Positions 35,801-43,350 of a DNA stretch of 64,000 nucleotides are shown one piece after another (positions within the stretch are counted from its first letter, which is position 1; the number at the start of each line of letters is the position of its first letter). A program made the translations under genes and the position numbers. The notes under the pieces were generated by a model that did not search any database, was not told the origin of the DNA, and saw only the letters and a list, made by a program, of their open reading frames with translations. Location of the stretch: positions 3,594-67,593 of the forward strand of contig CAYRBI010000012.1 of NCBI GenBank assembly GCA_964422415.1, read 5' to 3'. This DNA is from OLB16 sp964422415. GTDB lineage: Bacteria; Hinthialibacterota; Hinthialibacteria; OLB16.

Positions 35801-37980
35801 ATTACTTGCCGCTCGTTTTGTCCATCGAGTATGGTTTTATTTTTTTTGATATCTCTTGTCCACCCGAATGGCTCGAAGCCACCAAATATATCAATCCATC
35901 CATTTAATACAATAGTTTCTCCCGTATAATGTCCCTTGGCAATAAAGAGAGCGTGTCGATTGGTTTTACTCGCATTTGAAATCATTAATAAGGCATGGTC
36001 AATGGTTGCCCATGGATTTTCTTTAGTACCGTTCCCGGTTATATCAGAACCAGTTTCGATGGAGATATATCGTATCTGGTTGTAATCAGCTACATTTATT
36101 GGCTCATTTTTTGGCCCATCTGGATTAGAATAAATTTCGTCAGATGAATCTAATGATGTGAATAAAATGGGTTTTTCTTGAGTGCCATGTGCTATAAACG
36201 ACCCATTGTTAATTGTGATATCAGCATCTGGTGCCATTTTGATGACCGTTCCTGCTTCGACTGTCAGGCCATGATAAAAAATCTGGCTTCCATGTACCTC
36301 CCAAGTTTTGTCCGCAGTCCATAGCACAGGATCGGAATCGATATGGATTCCGGCACTTACTTTCTGAGTATTCTCAATTCGAACCGTGAAAGGCAGCGAC
36401 GCGATATAGATCCCAGTGTTTCCTGACACATTTAATGTGAAGCTGGCCTCATGCGCTAATGAGGCCACCGAGGCGGTAAAGGTCATCGTCTCGCTAGAGG
36501 CGGCCGTCTCCCCGGTCTTTATCTCCGGCCAGGCAGTGGTGTCATCTGTGATCGTGACATCGGCATCGGTTGTGGTGACGGTGCCTGTGACTCCAGTGGC
36601 ATCGCCACCGGTGTTGGCCAGAGAAACCGTGACCAGCACCGTGTCGCCCTTGTCCCAGGCGCCATCAGGATCGTTGCTAGCGTTGACTTTGGTGGAGTCA
36701 TCGATGCTCACCGAGGCCACAGTGAGTTGGGGGAGCAGAGGAATTTTGAGCGCATCCTCCGCCGAGAGCCGTCCCCAGATTTTGTTCCATCCCAATCCAG
36801 AGGCCACTGGGGTGGCGGTCTTTTTCAACTGATTGAAGATGCCCTGCGGTGACTGGCTGGGATAATGCGATTGGAGCAGGGCGGCCACACCGGACACCAT
36901 GGGCGCGGCAAAGGAGGTTCCATTGGTATAGAGGCCGTCATATACAGAGCCAGGGATGGTGGTGAAGATGTTTACACCCGGAGCGATCAGATCGACCAGT
37001 GTGGTTTCAGTTCCGTTGTAGTTGGAAAAGGGAGCGCGGGTGTCATTTCCGATTTCAGTGGCACCTACCCCGATCACCGAATCATAGGAGGCCGGATAGA
37101 CCGGTGTTTCCCCTTGATTCTCATTCCCCGCCGAAGCCACCAGCACCGCATGTTCCGAGGCTTTCTCGCAGGCTTCCTCGAGTAGCTGTGATGGGGCATA
37201 AAACTGGAGGCTCATGTTGATGACCTGCGCCCCGTGATCCACCGCATATTTGATGGCCGGGATGATCCGCGCGGTGGTCACCACTCCCGAGGCATCCACC
37301 ACATCCAACGAGAGAATCTTCGCGCCGAAGGCGATTCCGGCAATACCTGTTCCGTTGTTCCCCTCGGCGGCAATGATGCCAGCCACACGGGTTCCATGCC
37401 CCAGGTCATCCGTCATCGTACTGTTCATGGCCACAAAGTTGTATGAGGCAGGAGCAAGAGCTCCATCCAGATCGAAATGGTTGGGATCAATCCCTGAGTC
37501 GATCACAGCCACGGTTACCGAGGAGGATCCACCTTGTTGGATATTCCAGGCATTCTCCAATCCGATACTTGCAAAGTGATCGGCGGTATAAGAGTAGGTG
37601 GGATCGGTGGGGATGTAAGACACTGTTCCACGGTAGTTCGGTTCGGCCTCGATGACCCCAGGTAGCTTCCGTGCGGCGGTGGTCAGATCCGTGCTGGAGA
37701 TGGAAGTATCACCTCGCAGGAGGAAGAGGTACTCCTCCAGATCTGTTACTCCAGACGTCTTTTCGCGCTTGAGCGGAACCGCTTCAGCCGGCAACAGATT
37801 CAAGGCCTCAAAAAAAGGAGCATCTTCTGGGCTCTTCGACTTGGAGGTGGTCAACGTGACTGGCTGTGAAGCCCGTACCACAACCTCTCCGGGGATGACC
37901 GTATCACGAACCCGTAAGCCCCAACATGTTGGCCCCACCAGCACTGTTACCACAAAGATGAGAAAAAAACGCCTAACCAT
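32806..37980 (-). CDS. Secreted subtilisin-like (S8) protease fused to a long right-handed beta-helix
   Basis: 1724 residues. Signal peptide (1-21), propeptide-like region to about 125, then an S8 domain with Asp161 (AVIDSGIDPNHFD), His195 (GHGTRVAGI), the oxyanion Asn in ASAGNENQG and Ser356 (TNGTSFAAP). A CARDB-like stretch (about 420-560) and a DUF1565-like segment (GNGTKENPWATIDHAL) lead to a beta-helix of many short turns such as GGGIYTEGKSTIYNN and DGAGIIGTVNSSIV (about 700-1390). An Ig/Fn3-like pair follows (SWSPSEDVTLFGFCILRAR), then a Thr/Pro tail ending SWVKDWLWPE. The beta-helix coding region (about 33780-36400) is visibly AT-richer than both ends. Likely a surface or extracellular protease-adhesin. 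Confidence 0.9.
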   Translation of the reverse strand: MVRRFFLIFVVTVLVGPTCWGLRVRDTVIPGEVVVRASQPVTLTTSKSKSPEDAPFFEALNLLPAEAVPLKREKTSGVTDLEEYLFLLRGDTSISSTDLTTAARKLPGVIEAEPNYRGTVSYIPTDPTYSYTADHFASIGLENAWNIQQGGSSSVTVAVIDSGIDPNHFDLDGALAPASYNFVAMNSTMTDDLGHGTRVAGIIAAEGNNGTGIAGIAFGAKILSLDVVDASGVVTTARIIPAIKYAVDHGAQVINMSLQFYAPSQLLEEACEKASEHAVLVASAGNENQGETPVYPASYDSVIGVGATEIGNDTRAPFSNYNGTETTLVDLIAPGVNIFTTIPGSVYDGLYTNGTSFAAPMVSGVAALLQSHYPSQSPQGIFNQLKKTATPVASGLGWNKIWGRLSAEDALKIPLLPQLTVASVSIDDSTKVNASNDPDGAWDKGDTVLVTVSLANTGGDATGVTGTVTTTDADVTITDDTTAWPEIKTGETAASSETMTFTASVASLAHEASFTLNVSGNTGIYIASLPFTVRIENTQKVSAGIHIDSDPVLWTADKTWEVHGSQIFYHGLTVEAGTVIKMAPDADITINNGSFIAHGTQEKPILFTSLDSSDEIYSNPDGPKNEPINVADYNQIRYISIETGSDITGNGTKENPWATIDHALLMISNASKTNRHALFIAKGHYTGETIVLNGWIDIFGGFEPFGWTRDIKKNKTILDGQNERQVISSYDHARVDGFTIINGKFRHGGGIAAPLAEISNNIFYGNNATEYYGGAIYAHGTCFTPDGKTTIRNNLIFNNTASWRGGGIFTLGDADVQNNIIFNNYSVNGGGIYTEGKSTIYNNLLVGNTASYGGGIHCQNANCMICSNVIYHNTVYHNTVTNGSGGGIQSSFPTSTEIINTIIWENYADSERNQIDGIPTVSYSDIQGGWTGEENLDMDPGFINAVAFGQVISIVNDSTHTQSTILSSSPTLIPGSLVDHFIDIDSKYYYIISNTTDTITIEGVATIELRNNLPVYWQVNNFHIRMTSPLCRQGIGPSLNANVPLSDIDGDMRSGDICDIGIDEYNSATQLNATYYGNILIKLSSVKSSFSYCTFENGAGVIDEAGTTLFDHCSFNHNTDCGLYSSINSSVIQNCSSVDNLNGGFFSKSSTFTNCCAISNGGAGFLGKSFSKCISKNNLGNGINGISAFDSIAENNDGAGFICSDYVQNSTATNNRGIGIEGNAIRSASIQNDGAGIIGTVNSSIVISNHGGGVVGNVNDTLISSNEGPGVSGNGSLVRCDIRYNSGTEATQASGVVGSILAENGFSITCDGVVSESYISGNSGDGVTKGKIISSSIIWNLGRGLRNPTSVKDSLILGNRGIGIDSPSENVELCTIRGNQGVGIKNINTNFSVNESNLFDNDIYDYYDDSYDNTTGAYKNLQRNHWGRVTSTQMASHPFPFNIGRIYDQFDNLYSSGWLADYNDFSTSLVPNAPSAAAPAILLDVTPNLENAVNVGLAVFTLVFSETMDLTVAPAVTFGLTSPYTDHVVAVQGWMSSTTWRGTFAVGIKTGDGLNTLRVTGAKAADGFVIPDDTFHQFNIDTRPGTGANRGEAIPLSESEMQISWSPSEDVTLFGFCILRARNMYEEMTTVKSVLPSVTSTIDTNLTPNTTYYYQVLEINDSKDGKDYTSLFQGTTFAAGAPTLTPTPTPAITPTPTPTVTPDGDPTPTPTEASSWVKDWLWPE

Positions 37981-38361
37981 GACTGCCTCCTGACAGAGGT
38001 GATATTACCTGCTTGAGAGACTTCCCTAGAATTCCGGCCGCCTTATTGATACCGCTTTCACTACCAACGATGGTCAAATGACCGAAAAGAAAACGATGTT
38101 ACCAAATATCATCCATATTCCCAAGGGTTTCGAAGTACATGTGGCACAGGTGCTTCAAAAAAAAGAAGCTATTGAATGCACCTCTGCCCGGTTAGCACCC
38201 ACCACATGGGAGAGGGAGGTTTGCCACACCCGAGGATCTGTCGTGAGACCTGACTTGCTTTGTGACTATGCCGGATGACTCAAGTGTGGTAAGTGTTTCA
38301 AGTAATACTGGACATCTTTCCGTCTTCACCGCATCCAAGAGGCGGTTCAACATATAGGGCG
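37981..38361. other. Divergent intergenic region between subtilase and sigma-factor genes
   Basis: No supported gene; a 66-codon frame at 38078-38278 has no recognisable features. Promoters of the subtilase gene (leftward) and the sigma-factor module (rightward) should both lie here, but I cannot point to clear boxes. No repeat copies. Confidence 0.45.
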
Positions 38362-39048
38362 ATGGTTCTGATGATGATGGACAGGCTGCAATCCACCGGA
38401 CTACTCAACGATGAGTCTCTTCGGAACGAACTCATTGAGGATCCGAAAAAGGGGTGGGCTCCCTTTTGGCAGGCCTATGGAACGGCAATCCGGTTTGAAA
38501 TCAACAAGTTCCGCCTTTCGAAGGAAGATTCGGAAGATATCCAGCAGGATATCTGCGAGCGCCTTTTCCATGATGATTTCCATCTTCTTCGTATCTGGGA
38601 TCCTCAGCGGAGTTCATTGAAAGTTTTTCTATCCGTGGTAGTCCGGAGCAGGTGTATAGACCATATGAGATCCCCTTTCTACAGATACTCCCAGAAGAAG
38701 CTAGAGAATAACCAAGATGACTCGGATGTATCCGATCCCATCAATCTACTGGAAGACTCCAGCGATGATCCTTCCGAGTTTGTCCATCGTATTCAGGTAA
38801 TGGAGACTATCAAACACGTTTTGGATGATCTTGTCGCTAGGAATCGCCTCAATCCAGTGGATCGGCAGGTGATCGATTTCCGTTTCAGTGGTGAAAAGTT
38901 CGAAAAGATCTCTATTCTTTTGGGAATAACACAGTCCAATGCGATGACCCGCTTCTCACGGGCCAAAAAAGACCTTATCCCACATCTCACAAAACAGGGT
39001 ATCGATCCGTCGGATGCTGGGGGACGATCACCGGGAAAAAGATTGTAA
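38362..39048 (+). CDS. Sigma-70 family RNA polymerase sigma factor (ECF-like)
   Basis: 228 residues from ATG 38362; an in-frame start at 38293 is also possible. Region 2 is seen in RLSKEDSEDIQQDICERLF and WDPQRSSLKVFLSVVVRSRC, followed by HMR. Region 4 is seen in LNPVDRQVIDFRFSGEKFEK and ISILLGITQSNAMTRFSRAK, a helix-turn-helix for the -35 element. There is no region 3 and no region 1.1, so it is ECF-like; the linker (KLENNQDDSDVSDP) is longer than usual. First gene of a co-directional run with the unknown protein and the CHAT protein, so it probably controls them. Confidence 0.85.
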   Translation: MVLMMMDRLQSTGLLNDESLRNELIEDPKKGWAPFWQAYGTAIRFEINKFRLSKEDSEDIQQDICERLFHDDFHLLRIWDPQRSSLKVFLSVVVRSRCIDHMRSPFYRYSQKKLENNQDDSDVSDPINLLEDSSDDPSEFVHRIQVMETIKHVLDDLVARNRLNPVDRQVIDFRFSGEKFEKISILLGITQSNAMTRFSRAKKDLIPHLTKQGIDPSDAGGRSPGKRL

Positions 39049-39115
39049 GGTTTTTACGGAGATCCATGTATGTGTAGAAAAGAGGGAAGATCTTCCTCTG
39101 AGAGGATGGCGTGAA

Positions 39116-40414
39116 ATGGATCCAAAGCTCCTCAATGACATAGCCTCTATCGAGTCTGGTTCTCTCACACAAGATGAGTGTGTGAAGGTTATCCAGCGAT
39201 TGGCAGGAGAACCAACGGTTGGTCTTATCCTTCGTTCTCTTCCGGATCCCCCGGTTTCAATGGAATCACCCGGAGAGAGTCTTCCTTTTCCGGTAACACG
39301 CAGAGTTCGGCTTGGTGTCTGTGAGGGTTTTTTTCGGGTTTTTGATTTCCCCGGTCTCACACTAAGTAGTCACGTCAGAAAAGGTTTGGCTTTTATCGCA
39401 GGGATCTCGCATGAGAGATTGCCTCTTTGTCTGAAAGAGGATCTGTCATTCGATTTCGATCTTTCTCCGGTTCAGGGTTCATTGAGAATTACTGTTCAGG
39501 ATCGATCCAATACAGCCAACCTGGAGATACAGATTAATAAGCCTGTCAGACATCATGAATACATCGAGGTTTGGGAGAATGGGGTGTTACATGTAGCAAT
39601 CAAGGCGGACAAACCTCACATCGATGTTCCCATTCGAGGTTCCACCACTTTGGCTATCCGCCATACCTCTTCACTCTTTGGGATTGGGATAAGAATTGCA
39701 CCGGTTGTGTTCGAAGAAATGGACTGGCTGGCAGCTTGCTTGTTCTCAGCCGTGGAGGGCAATTTTACCCAGGCATCCATTCTTCTTCAAAAAATGACCA
39801 AAGAAGCAAAACCTTTTACGGACCTTCTTATAAAAATTAAGTCCCACTTGAACATCTTACGAGGGCTCACCAAAGTCGAAGGCTTCATGCTGACACCGCT
39901 ACCGGCTACACGCGGACCACGTACACTGGAAACAGCCAGTTTGGTTTACACAGGGGTATGGAATGGGATCTTGGCTTGCTGGCCAGAGTGCGGATGGCTG
40001 GAGAGTCCAGCCAATGTGAATGACCTCAATATTAGATCAGGAGGAGGCATTAAACCTGAGGTCATCCAATTGGCGATGGAGGTCCGGAAGGCGATAACCG
40101 GACAACAACCCATGATTCCTGCAGATTATAAATCGTATGACAGACCTTTACTTGAAGGCTGGATGGCGTTGTTGGCCTTTACCCATCTCGTCTCAGGAAA
40201 ACCAAACGATGCCCTCGATGTACTCAGTTCCTTTGAGCCCATGCCCAGCGATCCATTTGGAATAACCCACATTCGCACTCTCGCTGGTCACCTGGTTACT
40301 TGCCAGATTGACAGAACGAGCTCGGAGGGGATTGAGCAATCCACACAAGAGGTTTGGAAACAGGTCTTCCATCCGTTCCTTACATCATACCCAACTGAGG
40401 AAGTACGGCCGTGA
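39116..40414 (+). CDS. Soluble protein of unknown function between sigma factor and CHAT protease
   Basis: 432 residues from ATG 39116 (GAGG upstream); a start at 39014 would overlap the sigma gene by 35 nt. No signal peptide or membrane helix. The N-terminus (about 1-60) is helical (DECVKVIQRLAGEPTVGLIL). The middle (about 70-225) is beta-rich, with FFRVFDFPGLTLSSHVRKGL, LRITVQDRSNTANLEIQINK and TTLAIRHTSSLFGIGIRIAP. The C-terminal half is helical and TPR-like (AACLFSAVEGNFTQASILLQ, FTHLVSGKPNDALDVLSSF). It ends in a GTGA overlap with the CHAT gene. By position it could be a soluble anti-sigma factor or a CHAT substrate (inference). Confidence 0.75.
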   Translation: MDPKLLNDIASIESGSLTQDECVKVIQRLAGEPTVGLILRSLPDPPVSMESPGESLPFPVTRRVRLGVCEGFFRVFDFPGLTLSSHVRKGLAFIAGISHERLPLCLKEDLSFDFDLSPVQGSLRITVQDRSNTANLEIQINKPVRHHEYIEVWENGVLHVAIKADKPHIDVPIRGSTTLAIRHTSSLFGIGIRIAPVVFEEMDWLAACLFSAVEGNFTQASILLQKMTKEAKPFTDLLIKIKSHLNILRGLTKVEGFMLTPLPATRGPRTLETASLVYTGVWNGILACWPECGWLESPANVNDLNIRSGGGIKPEVIQLAMEVRKAITGQQPMIPADYKSYDRPLLEGWMALLAFTHLVSGKPNDALDVLSSFEPMPSDPFGITHIRTLAGHLVTCQIDRTSSEGIEQSTQEVWKQVFHPFLTSYPTEEVRP

Positions 40415-43272
40415 CGGAAGTCATGAGGACGGAACGATCCCTTGTTGACCACTTACATGCTCACCCCAATATCAACCATGGAGTCAAGCAGAATTATGTT
40501 GAACGCAGCGTGGTGTTTGTGTATGTAGAAAAAACGTCTGATGAGATCCGGCCCGGGGACGTTACGATTAGTAAAGGCATTCAAGTCGCCCGGGAGATAG
40601 TGGACCAGGCGGTGTCAGCTCACAGTGGGCGAGTCATCAAGAGTCTGGGTGACAATGGGCTGCTGCTTTTCTGTTCTTCTCAGGATGCAGTTTTGTCCGC
40701 CATACGCATACAACGTGACCTTGAGGACGCACAAAGGATATTACGCGATCGGGTTCATCTTCGATTAGGAATTGATACCATCATTCAACTTGAGGGGAGG
40801 GATGGTGTTGATGAACATGTTGTCAATGCTATTTGCCGTTTGACCAATCGTTGTCAGAACGATGGGATCCTATTGAGCCAATCAACTTTTGAAAATGTGG
40901 GGCCATACTTTCAAAGCCGTTGTTCTCCGATTCCAGACCGATCCTTGCGTGGCATACCGGAGCTTGCAGCAAGCTATCAGCTCGATTGGTCTCCTGGTCA
41001 TTGTCCTGTCCGGGGTGTCCCCAAAAAAGAGAAAACTACCATCGAGGTTCTTTGGAATGGAACAGAGAGCCGGATGACGATATGTGATGCTTCAGATAGA
41101 GCTCCCACGGTTCAATCTTACGAGGCACACACGCTTGACTTAGGCCAGATTGAGAAACTCTCAACCGGCATCAGTGAATCGATTCGTCAGGCAAACCTAG
41201 ATGGAGCCATTGGACATGCATCCAATGAGTTGGCCAAGCGTGGCAAGCTGCTATTCAACCTGTTATTTCCAGAGGAGATGAGGAAAAAGATACGCCAACT
41301 CAAGAGCGAATTCCTCATCCTGCACCTGGATGATGCGTGTGTTCATATCCCTTGGGAACTGGCTCATGATGGACATGATTTTTTGTGCTGCCGATTCTCC
41401 TTGGGCCGTATGGTCCGGACCAGTCAACCCATTTGTCATGAACGGCGCTCCTTACCCACTGAGACACTCTCTCTTCTTGTTCTTTCCGACCCTTCAGGAA
41501 ATCTTCCCTCCGCTGTTCAGGAGGGTAAGGAGCTTTATGATCTCTGCCGGCACGACCCGCGAGTGGATCTGACGTGGCTCAATGGGAAGATCACAATTGA
41601 AGAAGTGGAATCCAAACTACCACACTATGATATTGTTCACTATTGTGGTCATGCCGAGCACGATTCACGGAATCCGGATGAAAGTGGTTGGTTATTATCG
41701 GACGGACATCTTGCTGCTGGCTCGTTCCAGGGGTATACCGGGAAAGGACAAGTATTTCCGCTTCTTGTTTTTAACAGCGCTTGTCATAGTGGTGAAACAA
41801 CCGCGTGGGATCAACGTACTTCAGCCTGGAGCTACGGCTTCGCAAATGCCTTCCTGCTTGCCGGTTGTGTCCATTATGTGGGTGCCATCTGCGAGCTGCT
41901 TGATACCGGTAGTAAAGAATTTTCCAGGGTTTTCTACCGTTCTATCATCGCTGGATATCCCGTGGGCCGTTCTTTGCGTCAAGCAAGGCTTGATTTTCGA
42001 GCGGGCGCGGCTACCCAGAGTCTGACATGGGCCCAGTATGTCCTGTATGGAGATCCCGAAGCTGGACTTTTTGCAGAACTGAGTCCATCCAGAGAAACAA
42101 CTCTCCAAAGTGATGGTCCTCCAGCTGACGATGTGAATGAAAACCCATCTACTCTTTCAGAAACTGCCTCGGTTTACCCAGAAGGTTCCGTCCGCTCGGT
42201 TCCCAGGCCGGCAGCTGTCCGGCTGATCTCGAGGTATGGATTGGCATTTAAATCTTTAATAGCCGCTGGCTTTTTGATTTCGCTTGTATGGTACTCTCCC
42301 AAATGTTTTCGTGGAGCCACGTATTATAGTGAACTTGGAGACAGATATGAGCGCGAGGGCAATTTACAGGCAGCTCTTGTGGCATATAATCAAGCTCTGG
42401 ATATGAATCCTAAGGATTCTTTCATTAAAGGCCGCCGGGATGGCCTACAATCTCAGAATTATCTCCAAACAAAAGCAGAAGCCACAGCGCGTCAGAATGA
42501 ACAGAATAACGATATTTACAGTAGTCTGGATTATATAGATGCGATAGCTGCCTCACCCCCCCCATCCACCACGTCTGACGACCGTTGGACATCCAGTCCT
42601 TTGTGCATCAACCTCCACCTATCCAATCACTTGGCTGTAGATGCTACCTCCCCTGGAGGTGTTAACCTTGCATCGTTAATTTCCCAACTCCAGTTGCAGA
42701 TTAAAGAAGAAGGCTGGACAGTTGTCCTTGACCGCAGCGATCTTCTTGGCACATTGAGAGAGATTCGTATTGGATTATCCGACGTGGCGGATCCACTCAA
42801 TTCTACCCGGCCAGGGCATGTGAAACCGGCACGCATCGAAGCCACGGTGGAAGAGATCCTACGTCAAGGTAAACCTTCATTTGAAATTTACCTGAGTGAT
42901 AATGAAGAAGCATCTGTGGGTTCGATTATCCGGTCTGATTTGTCCGGATCATTCGACATACTCGTCAAGGAGTTAGCTCGAGGCATAACAGATTCTCTTA
43001 TGAAGGACTACCCGCTTCAGGGTAAAATCATTCAGATCGATTCAAGTGGCATTCTGTTGAATATCGGTCAGGATGTGCGTGTGATTAATGGGGATGTTTT
43101 TGTAGTCTATCCAAAACCTCATGATCCAATATTCGATGATAACATTACTTTTCAGGAAGTCGTCACAAAGATTACTGTAGAGGCGGTTGGAGAGAGAGTC
43201 TCCCGTTGTGCCCTGCCCAGCGGGGAACATCATCTTGAGGTGGGTATGAGGGTTCGTGTCGAACGTCCTTGA
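40411..43272 (+). CDS. Cyclase-like/CHAT protease/TM/TPR/CsgG-FlgT-like multidomain protein
   Basis: 953 residues; GTG start with GAGGAAG. A class III cyclase-like domain (about 25-170) keeps VIKSLGDNGLLLF (second metal Asp) and VVNAICRLT (Asn, Arg) but has Tyr at the first metal Asp position (VVFVYVEKTSD), so it is probably not a normal cyclase. A CHAT caspase-like domain (about 290-555) has IPWELAHDG, His414 in VHYCGHAEHD and Cys458 in FNSACHSG, so both catalytic residues are present. One membrane helix (about 612-630) is followed by a TPR (YEREGNLQAALVAYNQAL) and a C-terminal CsgG/FlgT-like part (GVNLASLISQLQLQIKEEGW, GKIIQIDSSGILLNIGQDVR). Expected topology: protease in the cytoplasm, CsgG-like part in the periplasm. 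Confidence 0.85.
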   Translation: MTEVMRTERSLVDHLHAHPNINHGVKQNYVERSVVFVYVEKTSDEIRPGDVTISKGIQVAREIVDQAVSAHSGRVIKSLGDNGLLLFCSSQDAVLSAIRIQRDLEDAQRILRDRVHLRLGIDTIIQLEGRDGVDEHVVNAICRLTNRCQNDGILLSQSTFENVGPYFQSRCSPIPDRSLRGIPELAASYQLDWSPGHCPVRGVPKKEKTTIEVLWNGTESRMTICDASDRAPTVQSYEAHTLDLGQIEKLSTGISESIRQANLDGAIGHASNELAKRGKLLFNLLFPEEMRKKIRQLKSEFLILHLDDACVHIPWELAHDGHDFLCCRFSLGRMVRTSQPICHERRSLPTETLSLLVLSDPSGNLPSAVQEGKELYDLCRHDPRVDLTWLNGKITIEEVESKLPHYDIVHYCGHAEHDSRNPDESGWLLSDGHLAAGSFQGYTGKGQVFPLLVFNSACHSGETTAWDQRTSAWSYGFANAFLLAGCVHYVGAICELLDTGSKEFSRVFYRSIIAGYPVGRSLRQARLDFRAGAATQSLTWAQYVLYGDPEAGLFAELSPSRETTLQSDGPPADDVNENPSTLSETASVYPEGSVRSVPRPAAVRLISRYGLAFKSLIAAGFLISLVWYSPKCFRGATYYSELGDRYEREGNLQAALVAYNQALDMNPKDSFIKGRRDGLQSQNYLQTKAEATARQNEQNNDIYSSLDYIDAIAASPPPSTTSDDRWTSSPLCINLHLSNHLAVDATSPGGVNLASLISQLQLQIKEEGWTVVLDRSDLLGTLREIRIGLSDVADPLNSTRPGHVKPARIEATVEEILRQGKPSFEIYLSDNEEASVGSIIRSDLSGSFDILVKELARGITDSLMKDYPLQGKIIQIDSSGILLNIGQDVRVINGDVFVVYPKPHDPIFDDNITFQEVVTKITVEAVGERVSRCALPSGEHHLEVGMRVRVERP

Positions 43273-43350
43273 TAGAATGCTCATCATCTTTTTGGTGCGA
43301 TCTCTCAGAATGTGTGTGTCCTGGGTATTTGTTTGAAAGAATTTGATGAT

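Noticed and set aside
33780..36400. AT-rich stretch considered as a prophage or intergenic island
   Set aside because: The minus frame is open across the whole stretch and continues the subtilase's beta-helix repeats.
38078..38278. 66-codon plus-strand frame before the sigma factor
   Set aside because: No ribosome site; no match to any family I know.
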